From Temperatibacter marinus (GTDB taxonomy: Bacteria; Pseudomonadota; Alphaproteobacteria; Sphingomonadales; Kordiimonadaceae), in NCBI RefSeq assembly GCF_031598375.1, contig NZ_CP123872.1:1178001-1242000 (forward strand): a stretch of 64,000 nt of DNA, written 5' to 3'. The notes beneath the pieces are model-generated. The model ran no database searches. It saw only the letters and a program-made list of their open reading frames with translations, and was not told the DNA's origin. Positions 42,112-50,064 of this stretch are shown piece by piece. Each line of letters starts with the position of its first letter. Position 1 is the first letter of the stretch. Both the position numbers and the translations under genes were made by a program.

Positions 42112-42492
42112 TTACTCGTCCGCTTGATCGATTTTCTTTTGCAAGGCTTCAATGTCCTTGATTTCCAGATCTGTTTCTTCCATGAGATGCTGAGCAAGGA
42201 GCTCAGGTGAGCTCCCAAAGAAGCGATGAAGCAAACTCGTGAAAGCACCGCGTTGGGCTTCTTTCTGAGTAATTTGTGCTGAGTATAGGAATGCTCGTCC
42301 TTCTTTGTGGTATGTAGCATAGCCTTTCTCTGCAAGAATTTTGCACATGGTTTGAACAGTTGTGTAAGCCACGTCCTTGTCCCGAGATAAAATCTCTGTA
42401 ATTTCTTTCACAGAGCAATTTTCTCGTTGCCATAAGATTTGCATGATGGCTTGTTCGCCGTCAGTTAGGTGATCAGATTTTTTGCGGGCCAT
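42112..42492 (-). CDS. BlaI/MecI/CopY family transcriptional repressor
   Basis: A 126-residue winged-helix repressor: LTDGEQAIMQILWQRENCSV, KEITEILSRDKDVAYTTVQT, MCKILAEKGYATYHKEGRAF, followed by a helical dimerisation tail. BlaI proteins dimerise and repress by binding short dyads; release comes when the partner M56 peptidase cleaves them. GAGGATACC precedes the ATG. The next gene is the M56-ankyrin protein, the expected partner. Two candidate operators lie directly upstream. Confidence 0.93.
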   Translation of the reverse strand: MARKKSDHLTDGEQAIMQILWQRENCSVKEITEILSRDKDVAYTTVQTMCKILAEKGYATYHKEGRAFLYSAQITQKEAQRGAFTSLLHRFFGSSPELLAQHLMEETDLEIKDIEALQKKIDQADE

Positions 42493-42507
42493 GGTATCCT
42501 CATTAAA

Positions 42508-42567
42508 ACTAATTCTTTAGGATTTAATGATACTCATGCGAAAAACTCTGTCAACTAATTTATTAGT
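42508..42567 (-). promoter_or_regulatory. Promoter with two candidate BlaI operators
   Basis: On the minus strand there is a perfect -35 TTGACA (42549-42554) and a -10 TATCAT (42527-42532) with a 16-base spacer. A perfect dyad ACTAAT-TT-ATTAGT (42554-42567) abuts the -35, and a degenerate copy (42508-42521, 11 of 14 matching) lies past the -10. The ATG of the repressor is at 42492. This layout would let the repressor autoregulate its operon. Confidence 0.65.
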
Positions 42568-42648
42568 ATTTAATGTAAGTCTATGTATTTAAAGAATATA
42601 AGACGAGAACAATTATCCCGTCTTATTGTGGTATATATGAAATGATCT

Positions 42649-44067
42649 CTACTGAGAGCTGTCTTTTTTGAGCGGCTTTTCAAAGGCACCCATCACATAA
42701 GGAAAAACCACAGGGCTCTCAGACCCATCCTTTGCAACACTGGCTACACCAAAGAAATAATTATCGATCACTATATTTTCTAAAGTAAAACTGCGCGTAT
42801 CAGCTGGGACAAATCGACTGAAGCGCCACTGCGCATCTGTCGTGTATCGCCAGTAAATGCGGAAGCCTTTTAAATTATCCGCCTTAACGGATTCCAGTTG
42901 ATCACTTCTGAGGGTCCACGAGAGAGTAGTCGAGGGTCGAACAGCGCCTTCCAACACAACATCCGCAGGAAAGGGTGGTGCTCCGGCCATTGACGCTAGA
43001 GTGACCACATTCAGACTGGTGAGCTTGGCAGCATACTCCCAGTCAACATACTCAACCGTATCTCCATAATGACGGCCATCTTCATTTCTTAGATCTTGGT
43101 GCTGACGGTCATAATGTTCATTGGTTTCCATGATTCTTACACCGGGTAGGCCCTCTGCGTTAAAGGGGCGGTGATGGCCGCCGCGACCAAAGCGATCCAA
43201 GCGATAAATCATCATGACATCTAGATTCGGTATATAGTCATCAGCGAGTCGGTCGACGAGTCGTGCGATGTTCCTTGAAGGACTATCGACCTCGCCGCCC
43301 AAAAACCGTCGGCTTCTGGCTTCTTGGCTCGTTTCCATGGCTCGGGTGCCTTCAGAAAAGACACGGGCTGTGGTGTTATTTTTTACACCGTTGATGCCTT
43401 CACTGTTGCCAATCATGTCATTATTAATAACTCCCATGAAGCGCCAGCCCTTTTCTTTGGCATGACGCGCGACGGACTTCCCACCAAACAAACCTTGTTC
43501 TTCTCCGCTAAGGCCAGCATAAACAATCGTTCCAGCAAAATCGTGATGACAGAGGACACGGGCAGCTTCCATGGTGCCAGCCATGCCTGAGGCATTATCG
43601 TTGGCGCCGGGACTGTCATCGGTTCCATTAAGCGCATCAGAGATCCGGCTATCAATATCCCCTGACATCATGACAACCCGCGATGGGTCAAGAGTTCCTT
43701 TTTGAACGGCGAGAACATTCACCACCTCAGTCGGTTCTGGAATACGGCCACGAGGATTCTTATCGAGGGGCGTGTGGAACACTTCAGAAACTGTATAGAC
43801 TTCGAGCTTATTTTTGCACGTGGCATTCATGGCTTTAAATTCGGCTTCAATCCAACGCCGAGCAGCCCCAATTCCTCGGGTGTCAGAGTGCGTGTCCGAT
43901 AGCGTATGGCGGGTGCCAAAGCCTGCTAATTTTCGAATATCAGCTTGGATACGATCTGCGGATACTTCTTTGACCATCTGATGGAAGCGCGTCACGTCTT
44001 CCGCACCGCTTGCACCACTTGGTGCGCTGAGTAGCGCGAGCGCTAAAAGTGATGATAAACCCTTCAT
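42649..44067 (-). CDS. M28 family metallopeptidase
   Basis: A 472-residue exported peptidase with a signal peptide (about 1-21) and an M28 aminopeptidase domain. The motifs DSPGANDNASGMAGTMEAAR, YAGLSGEEQGLFGGKSVA and VINNDMIGN hold metal ligands and the catalytic Glu. The first His ligand, expected in an HxD motif, appears as GDIDSR (Asp in place of His), which may alter metal binding. A fibronectin-like C-terminal segment spans about 385-460. AAGGAGAG precedes the ATG. It stands on its own between the BlaI operon and a divergent VOC gene. Confidence 0.88.
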   Translation of the reverse strand: MKGLSSLLALALLSAPSGASGAEDVTRFHQMVKEVSADRIQADIRKLAGFGTRHTLSDTHSDTRGIGAARRWIEAEFKAMNATCKNKLEVYTVSEVFHTPLDKNPRGRIPEPTEVVNVLAVQKGTLDPSRVVMMSGDIDSRISDALNGTDDSPGANDNASGMAGTMEAARVLCHHDFAGTIVYAGLSGEEQGLFGGKSVARHAKEKGWRFMGVINNDMIGNSEGINGVKNNTTARVFSEGTRAMETSQEARSRRFLGGEVDSPSRNIARLVDRLADDYIPNLDVMMIYRLDRFGRGGHHRPFNAEGLPGVRIMETNEHYDRQHQDLRNEDGRHYGDTVEYVDWEYAAKLTSLNVVTLASMAGAPPFPADVVLEGAVRPSTTLSWTLRSDQLESVKADNLKGFRIYWRYTTDAQWRFSRFVPADTRSFTLENIVIDNYFFGVASVAKDGSESPVVFPYVMGAFEKPLKKDSSQ

Positions 44068-44209
44068 TTCTCTCTCTCCTTATGACCCCAATTATTTGAT
44101 GAACAAGGTAACATGATTTGCTTTCATGGCAAGGGCGATTGACTCTTACGCCGAATCAGATTATAAGAACATAACAAGAACAAAAAAAGAGTCACGGCAG
44201 GAGGGTAGA

Positions 44210-44626
44210 ATGGATACCAAGACTTTAGTTACACAGATAAATGTTAATATTGCAGTGAAGGATATTGAACCTAGTTTAGCCTTCTGGCAGGCGGTAGGCT
44301 TTCAGATTACGGACAGTGTGCCCGTTGATGGACCAGAGGGGTCTGGCCCTTTAGGTTTTGCAATAATTTCTAATGGCCAACAACAATTTATGATGCAAAC
44401 TGTTGAGAGTATCGAGGGGGATATGCAGTCTTTCAAAGGCAAAGATTTGCTTTCTAGTCCGGTCTTACTTTTCATTGTTGTCGCTAATATTGATGCCATA
44501 GATGAAGTTCTTCAAGATTTTGATCAGGCCTTCCCGCGCCGAGAGACCTTCTACGGCGCAACAGAAATTGGATATTATACGCCTGATGGAACTCAAGTTA
44601 CTTTTGCTGAATTCAAAGAAGGTTAG
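44210..44626 (+). CDS. VOC (glyoxalase/bleomycin-resistance fold) family protein
   Basis: ATG 44210 is preceded by GGAGGG; an upstream in-frame ATG at 44126 is less likely. The 138-residue protein shows the VOC pattern: INVNIAVKDIEPSLAFWQAV near the start and a C-terminal half ending with GYYTPDGTQVTFAEF. These proteins bind a metal and substrate in beta-alpha-beta modules; functions range from glyoxalase to dioxygenase or antibiotic binding. Substrate cannot be inferred. Confidence 0.85.
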   Translation: MDTKTLVTQINVNIAVKDIEPSLAFWQAVGFQITDSVPVDGPEGSGPLGFAIISNGQQQFMMQTVESIEGDMQSFKGKDLLSSPVLLFIVVANIDAIDEVLQDFDQAFPRRETFYGATEIGYYTPDGTQVTFAEFKEG

Positions 44627-44683
44627 TTTTGTTGACAGCCTTGTGAGTTGTTCCTCTTGATTGCTTATGCTAGAGAGGGGTTT

Positions 44684-45046
44684 ATGAAATATATTCAGAC
44701 ATTCATAGGGACCGTCTTAATTTCCCTCTGCTTTATTCAAGCGGGGGGGAATAGTTTGGCCTCAGTGTCGTCCTTATTTCACCAGCCAGCTCTAGAACAG
44801 AGTTCAACAGACCATATGATTATCTCCGAGGGAGACTGTCATGAGGAGTCTGTGAAACAGGCTCGGATGTCTGATTGCGGTGATTGTCCTGCAGGATGTC
44901 CAATGATGCAATCCGTCTCTTTATGGGCGCCTAACGTTGTTATAATCTTTGGTAAAACCAACTCTGCGACAAAAGTTTTTGAGCCTAAAAGCCCTACGTC
45001 TCTTGCGCATCGCCCAAGTGCACCCCCACCAAAAATCCTTCTCTAA
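44684..45046 (+). CDS. Small Cys-rich secreted protein upstream of multicopper oxidase
   Basis: ATG 44684 follows GAGAGGGG and gives a signal peptide (MKYIQTFIGTVLISLCFIQA). The 120-residue protein contains EGDCHEE and SDCGDCPAGCPMMQ, a Cys/Met patch suited to soft-metal binding, then ends RPSAPPPKILL. Small Cys/His/Met exported proteins of this shape often precede copper-resistance oxidases (the CopL/DUF2946-like group); I infer the same here from position, 42 bases before the multicopper oxidase, and from the metal-binding residues. Exact family not recognised. Confidence 0.6.
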   Translation: MKYIQTFIGTVLISLCFIQAGGNSLASVSSLFHQPALEQSSTDHMIISEGDCHEESVKQARMSDCGDCPAGCPMMQSVSLWAPNVVIIFGKTNSATKVFEPKSPTSLAHRPSAPPPKILL

Positions 45047-45087
45047 TTCACTATTTCTACTGAATTAATGATTTTTAGGATTTTACG

Positions 45088-47202
45088 ATGAAAACTATAG
45101 TTGGTGCTCTTATTAGCACTTTTATCTTCGCCTGTTCCCTTCAGGCGGATGAGAGAAAATACGAATTTGATATAGAGTATAAAACAGTCAATTTTACTGG
45201 TAACCCTGTGAAAGCGATGGCGATTGGGGGCTCTATTCCAGGTCCCCTGATAGAGGCGACAGTGGGGGATATACTGGAAGTGACCTTCCACAATAAGATG
45301 GATGTGATGTCAACAGTGCACTGGCACGGTATTCTTTTGCCGCCAGAGCAAGACGGTGTGGCGTATCTGAATACAAAACCCATTGCGGCAGGGCAAAGTT
45401 TTACCTTTCGGTTTGAGATTAAGCATTCAGGAACTTTTTGGTATCATAGCCATACCGGCCTGCAAGAGCAGCGGGGAATTTATGGCCCCATTCGCCTTTT
45501 GCCGAAAGAGAAAAAGGCACCAGTTCTGCAAGATAAAATGCTTGTTTGGTCTGATTGGACAGACGAAAAACCGATGGATGTTTTGCGTAATCTTAAGCGC
45601 GAAGGCCATTATTATGAAAACAAAAAGGGCAGTTCTCAAGATTGGCTAAAAGTCATTCAGAATGGACCGAAAGCCATCAAAAACCGACTTTATGCCAGCT
45701 GGACTCGCATGGGCCCTATGGATTTATCTGATGTTGGGTATGACGCCTACCTTGCTAATGGTGCGCTAGAGACTCAGTTGGCAGAGGCGAAGGCAGGTGA
45801 AACGGTACGTGTGCGTATGATTAATGCAGCGGCTAGTAGTTATTTCACTGTAGAATATGCAGGCGGCCCTATGACGATCGTTGCCATCGACGGTGTTGAT
45901 GTCCAGCCCATAAAAGTGAAAAAGCTAAAGCATGCAATCGCGGAGACCTATGATGTAGAAGTAACAGTCCCAGCCACTGGAAATTTTGAATTGCGGGCAA
46001 CGAATATTGATGGGACTGGTCAGACTTCTGCCTATATTGGTCACCCATCTGCTCCAAAGGTGAAGGCGCCAGATATCCCTAGGCCCAATCTATTTTTAAT
46101 GGATCACCGTGAGCATATGAAGGGCAAGGAAACATCACCACAGCCCGAGGCCGAATCGAAGACAGAAGATGCCATGATGCCGATGACTTCTTGTTTACCG
46201 GAACATGCTGCCATGGGCCACTGTACTATGGTGCAGGCCGAAGGAGAGGTGATTGAACATCTTACTACGTATGCCCCTTTAAAGTCAGTGACACCAACAG
46301 AATTTGATACGGCTATGCCTGTAAGGAAAGTCCATTTAAAACTGACGGGGAATATGGAACGTTATATTTGGTCTTTTAATGGAAAAACACTATCAGAGGC
46401 GGATCGCATTCAAATTAAAAAGGGCGAACGGGTCCAGTTTATCTTTGAAAATACCACGATGATGAGCCATCCCTTGCACCTTCATGGCCATTTTTTCCGT
46501 GTGTTGAATGGTCAAGGAGCCTTTAGTCCTTTGAAGCATACAGTAGATTTAGTGAGCATGGGCACCATTACCATTGAATTTGAGGCTAATGAGGAACGGG
46601 ACTGGATTTTTCACTGTCACAATCTTTACCATATGAAAACTGGTATGAGTCGCGTGATTTCTTACGCTGGTACCAGTCAGATTGACGATCAATTTGCGCG
46701 AAACCTTTCTATGGATGATCATTGGTTCAAATTTGCTGATCTCGCGGTGCTCAGTAACCAGCAGTTTGGTTCCTTGTGGATGGTGAACAATCGCAATCGA
46801 GTTTCTCTTGATTGGGAAGGTGACTATAAGGGCTCTGCTGAGATTACCCTGCAAGGGACGTATTTTATTGATAAATTTACCGAGCTCATGGCTGGCATAG
46901 AATTGGAACGACATAAAGAGCAAGGACACACGGTAGAAACAGAGACCATTGGTTTCATAGGCTTTTCGAAAATGTTACCCTTTATGCTTCAAAGTGAACT
47001 GCGTCTTGACACAAAAGGTGTCTTTAGGTTTGCAATAGGCAGTCACTTTAATATTACAGAGCGAGCAGCAGTCGATTGGCACTGGAATACAGATGAAGGT
47101 TTTGATGTGACGATTGATTATGAATTTAGTAAAAAATTATCACTCATTGCACGTCGGTCCCATGAATATGATTTTGGGGTGGGACTGAAATTTAAGTTTT
47201 AA
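45088..47202 (+). CDS. Multicopper oxidase (CopA-like) with C-terminal barrel-like domain
   Basis: The 704-residue protein has a signal peptide (about 1-20). Copper ligands are STVHWHGILLPP (HWHG 78-81), FWYHSHTGLQEQ (118-122), a C-terminal SHPLHLHGHFF near 458-466 and the type-1 site FHCHNLYHMKTGM near 508-520. A Met/His-rich loop lies about 340-400 (MMPMTSCLPEHAAMGHCTM), as in CopA/PcoA. Residues from about 535 on resemble the CopB/PcoB outer-membrane barrel and end in FKF. It probably oxidises Cu(I) and protects from copper. In other bacteria CopA and CopB are separate proteins. Confidence 0.85.
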   Translation: MKTIVGALISTFIFACSLQADERKYEFDIEYKTVNFTGNPVKAMAIGGSIPGPLIEATVGDILEVTFHNKMDVMSTVHWHGILLPPEQDGVAYLNTKPIAAGQSFTFRFEIKHSGTFWYHSHTGLQEQRGIYGPIRLLPKEKKAPVLQDKMLVWSDWTDEKPMDVLRNLKREGHYYENKKGSSQDWLKVIQNGPKAIKNRLYASWTRMGPMDLSDVGYDAYLANGALETQLAEAKAGETVRVRMINAAASSYFTVEYAGGPMTIVAIDGVDVQPIKVKKLKHAIAETYDVEVTVPATGNFELRATNIDGTGQTSAYIGHPSAPKVKAPDIPRPNLFLMDHREHMKGKETSPQPEAESKTEDAMMPMTSCLPEHAAMGHCTMVQAEGEVIEHLTTYAPLKSVTPTEFDTAMPVRKVHLKLTGNMERYIWSFNGKTLSEADRIQIKKGERVQFIFENTTMMSHPLHLHGHFFRVLNGQGAFSPLKHTVDLVSMGTITIEFEANEERDWIFHCHNLYHMKTGMSRVISYAGTSQIDDQFARNLSMDDHWFKFADLAVLSNQQFGSLWMVNNRNRVSLDWEGDYKGSAEITLQGTYFIDKFTELMAGIELERHKEQGHTVETETIGFIGFSKMLPFMLQSELRLDTKGVFRFAIGSHFNITERAAVDWHWNTDEGFDVTIDYEFSKKLSLIARRSHEYDFGVGLKFKF

Positions 47203-47220
47203 GCTGAGCTTAGAAAAAGG

Positions 47221-47246
47221 AAAAGCGGCTCAAGGGCCGCTTTTAC
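47221..47246. terminator. Terminator between multicopper oxidase and aroA
   Basis: AAAAGCGGC (47221-47229) pairs with GCCGCTTTT (47236-47244) around a 6-nt loop, in a convergent spacer; A and T runs permit both directions. Confidence 0.85.
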
Positions 47247-47248
47247 GT

Positions 47249-48598
47249 TTAGTCTAAAGAAGCTCCCAGTCCTTGCATAAGATTTTTAAACCCAGGAAAA
47301 CTTGTATTGATTGGGCTTGCATCATCAATGGTGATTGCTTCTTGGGCCATTTGTCCCAGAATTGAAAAACTCATGGCTATGCGGTGATCCAAATGACTAT
47401 CAATGTGACCACCGCCCTTGACTTTACCGTTGTTGCCGACAATTTCAATGCCGTCTTCTAGTTCAGTGAATGAGACACCACATGCTTTCAATCCTTGCGC
47501 CATAACAGCGATTCGGTCTGATTCCTTGACTCGTAATTCTTCGAGTCCAGTAAAGCGGGATGTCCCTGATGCGACTGAGGCTGCACAGAAGAGCACAGGA
47601 AATTCGTCAATCATGGTCGAAGGATGCACAGGTAAGTCAGTAACGCCTTTGAGCCGAGCTGCTTTCACTCTAATGTCCGCAACAGGTTCACCGCCAAGAA
47701 TTTGCTCGTTTAGAAGGGTAATGTCAGCCCCCATATGCTTAAGGGCAAAGATAATGCCAGTTCTAAGGGGGTTCATACCTACATTCTTAAGTGTTACATC
47801 AGACTCTGGAATGATTGAGGCGGCCACTAAAAGAAAAGCGGCACTGGATATATCGCCAGGGACATCCAAATCAATGGGGGAGAGGGTAACGGGTCCAGTA
47901 ATAGAGACCGTGCGGCTGCCGTCTTCGTGATCAGAGACCATAAGATCAGCGCCCATTGCTGATAACATACGCTCAGTATGATCACGAGTCGCAACCGATT
48001 CCTTGAGAGTCGTCACGCCCCGTGTGTTTAAACCTGCAAGCAAAACACAGCTTTTGACTTGCGCACTGGCCACAGGACTTTCATAAGATAAAGGCTGGGC
48101 AGTGCTGGTGCCTGTAACGGCAAGAGGCAGGCGCCCATCACGGCGGGTCATAAAGCGGGCCCCCATTTGTTCCATCGGCGTAATAACCCTTTTCATAGGG
48201 CGACCTCTTAAGCTTCCATCGCCGGTCATCGTGGCTGTTAACTCATGGCTGGACAGCAAGCCCAGGATCAAACGCGTGCTGGTCCCGCTGTTACCCATGT
48301 CAATAACATCTGCGGGTTCCTTGAGGCCCCCAACGCCGACGCCGTGGATCCGCCACTCGCCATTTTCAGATCGGTTAATGTCTGCGCCCATTTGTCGCAT
48401 CGCCTCTGCAGTGGCTAAGACATCTTCGCCTTCTAAAAGCCCACGGACACGGCTCTCTCCTACGGCGAGGGAAGAAAGCATCAAACTCCGATGCGAAATG
48501 GATTTGTCACCGGGCACTTGAACAGTGCCTTTTAAAGAATCGCCTGCTGATGATTTCATAGAAGGGTCAATATTTTGGATTTTAGGCTCTTGCGTCAT
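47249..48598 (-). CDS. aroA: 3-phosphoshikimate 1-carboxyvinyltransferase (EPSP synthase)
   Basis: AroA joins shikimate-3-phosphate and phosphoenolpyruvate in the shikimate pathway. The 449-residue form from ATG 48598 has VQVPGDKSISHRSLMLSSLA, DMGNSGTSTRLILGLL, GDGSLRGRPMKRVI and SPVASAQVKSCVLLAGLN, with catalytic and substrate-binding residues, then RVKESDRIAVMAQGL and HLDHRIAMSFSILG. GxGxS in GNSGTS and the Ala in place of Gly near the PEP pocket (LGLLSSH) are of class II type; this is only a visual judgement. The frame extends to 48643. Monocistronic and convergent with the copper genes. Confidence 0.96.
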   Translation of the reverse strand: MTQEPKIQNIDPSMKSSAGDSLKGTVQVPGDKSISHRSLMLSSLAVGESRVRGLLEGEDVLATAEAMRQMGADINRSENGEWRIHGVGVGGLKEPADVIDMGNSGTSTRLILGLLSSHELTATMTGDGSLRGRPMKRVITPMEQMGARFMTRRDGRLPLAVTGTSTAQPLSYESPVASAQVKSCVLLAGLNTRGVTTLKESVATRDHTERMLSAMGADLMVSDHEDGSRTVSITGPVTLSPIDLDVPGDISSAAFLLVAASIIPESDVTLKNVGMNPLRTGIIFALKHMGADITLLNEQILGGEPVADIRVKAARLKGVTDLPVHPSTMIDEFPVLFCAASVASGTSRFTGLEELRVKESDRIAVMAQGLKACGVSFTELEDGIEIVGNNGKVKGGGHIDSHLDHRIAMSFSILGQMAQEAITIDDASPINTSFPGFKNLMQGLGASLD

Positions 48599-48730
48599 GG
48601 GAAATAGCACTTTAAAACAGATAAGTAATAATTTTAAGCTCAATTGTTGCTAATTTCTTTGACACAATAATCACTTTCTGGCAAGGGATGCGACAAAATA
48701 GTTTATGGTCGGCTTTCAAAGGAGAGAACC

Positions 48731-49066
48731 GTGGTAAAAGAAGAATGGGGTACAAAGCGTACGTGTCCAAAATGTGGTGAGCGTTTTTACGATCTCGGCA
48801 ATGCAGACCCAGTAACATGTATTGAATGCGGTACAGAATGGGCTCCAGAGCCTATCTTGAAATCGAAGCAGCCAATCATTGCTGTAGAACAAGTCGAGAA
48901 AAAAGCGGAAAAAGAAGAGTCTGAAGATCTAGATCTCGAAGTCGATGTTGATATTGATGACAATGACGATCCAATCCTCGGCGATGTCTCTCTTGATGAC
49001 GATGATGATGTTGAAGTAACTGGTATGGTTGATACAAGCCTTTCTTCAGACGGTGACGAAAGTTAA
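48731..49066 (+). CDS. FYDLN acid-domain protein (TIGR02300-like)
   Basis: The 111-residue protein begins at GTG 48731 after GGAGAG. It has two CxxC/CxxC zinc-ribbon-like pairs (KRTCPKCGERFYDL, VTCIECGTEWAP) containing the FYDLN motif, followed by a strongly acidic Asp/Glu tail (VDIDDNDDP, DDDDDVEVTG). This family is characteristic of alphaproteobacteria; function unknown. It sits directly upstream of tRNA-Ala on the same strand, a typical arrangement in that class. Confidence 0.93.
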   Translation: MVKEEWGTKRTCPKCGERFYDLGNADPVTCIECGTEWAPEPILKSKQPIIAVEQVEKKAEKEESEDLDLEVDVDIDDNDDPILGDVSLDDDDDVEVTGMVDTSLSSDGDES

Positions 49067-49097
49067 TTCTTCTTTTTGTCAGTCATCCTAACGGTTA

Positions 49098-49173
49098 GGG
49101 GCCTTAGCTCAGCTGGGAGAGCGCTTCGCTGGCAGCGAAGAGGTCAGGAGTTCGATCCTCCTAGGCTCCACCA
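49098..49173 (+). tRNA. tRNA-Ala (anticodon GGC)
   Basis: A complete 76-base cloverleaf: acceptor GGGGCCT paired with AGGCTCC (one G-U), D arm TAGCTCAGCTGGGAGAGC, anticodon stem CTTCGCT-GGC-AGCGAAG with a GGC anticodon, T arm GGAGTTCGATCCTCC, and encoded CCA. Its 3' half is repeated at 56677-56703 with one mismatch, which marks this gene as the integration target of the following island. Confidence 0.97.
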
Positions 49174-49179
49174 AATAAA

Positions 49180-49212
49180 ACAAGGGGTTAGCGCATTTGC
49201 TAGCCCTTTTGT
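49180..49212 (+). terminator. Terminator after tRNA-Ala
   Basis: A near-perfect 13-bp stem (ACAAGGGGTTAGC/GCTAGCCCTTTTGT, small mismatch) with T-rich 3' arm, seven bases after the tRNA CCA. Confidence 0.75.
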
Positions 49213-49301
49213 TTAGCGGTGACCAAAACGGTGACTATGATTAGCTTTGGGCATCCCATTGACCCGACCCCAGTAACGCAGCCACTTTTTATGTAACCAT
49301 T

Positions 49302-49748
49302 TTAATGTGATTTTTGTAAAGGCTGATGGATGTGGAGCCCCGGAGGGGCGGAACAGCTATCAGCCGGTAAAATCGTCTTTGGTGCTGGTGGGCGATAGCC
49401 CAAACTGCTATGTGGCCTGACAGTGTTGTAATGCTGTCGCCACTGTTCAATGATAATCTTTGCTTCTTTTAATCCATAGAATATTTCTCCGTCCAATAGC
49501 TCATCTCTCAACTTCCCATTAAAGCTTTCATTGTAGCCATTTTCCCAAGGCGACCCTGGATCGATGTAAAGCGTTTTAACCCCAATTTGTTTCAGCCAAT
49601 CCTTGATCCGTGGCCTGCGCCACTGTGTTGACCGCACCTGACCAATGGCCTTGCAAGCCCGACGCTGTGACACGTCAAGCTTGCGGACAATATGATCAAC
49701 AAAAGTTCTACGACGAGAAGGCTCTACCAGTTTCCCTTGGCGGCCTCT
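49302..49748 (-). pseudogene. IS3-family orfB transposase, internally deleted
   Basis: The frame joins the N-terminal orfB segment ([20 protein letters not shown]) directly to the C-terminal catalytic segment ([20 protein letters not shown], then [20 protein letters not shown] and [17 protein letters not shown]). The DDE domain's two Asp-bearing stretches are missing, while the final Glu (NESF) remains. Roughly 150-200 residues are lost, so the enzyme is dead. Normally expressed by frameshift from orfA. Confidence 0.85.
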
Positions 49749-50002
49749 TTGAGAATGGCGTTGTCTAGGGATAGATCAGCTACCAATCGCTTCAATTGTG
49801 CATTCTCTTTTTCCATATCCTTCAGGCGTTTAGCTTGCTCGACTTTCATGCCGCCGTATTCCTTACGTCATCGGTAGTAGGTCAACTTGCTGACGCCTAA
49901 CTGGCGGACAGCGTCAGGGACAGAAAGCCCTTGACCTAATAAAATATCTGCTTCTCTTAACTTAGCAATTGCTTGCTCTGGTTTGTAACGTTTGCCTGAC
50001 AT
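49724..50002 (-). pseudogene. IS3-family orfA with nonsense codon
   Basis: From ATG 50002, after AAAGGAGATT, the helix-turn-helix protein reads KRYKPEQAIAKLREADILLG and ends in LTYYR at TGA (49868-49870). Past the stop the same frame goes on with RKEYGGMKVEQAKRLKDMEK to TAG at 49724. The stop stands where IS3 orfA proteins have Trp, so a single TGG to TGA change would explain it. Reading through gives a normal 92-codon length. Confidence 0.85.
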
Positions 50003-50064
50003 CGTAATCTCCTTTTTGCTTGCCAGAATACTACCTAATACTGGCTGCATTTGAAGGGGCAAGG

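Noticed and set aside
47418-48521. Two long frames (170 and 139 residues) antisense to aroA
   Set aside because: Shadow frames of aroA with skewed codon composition and no motifs.
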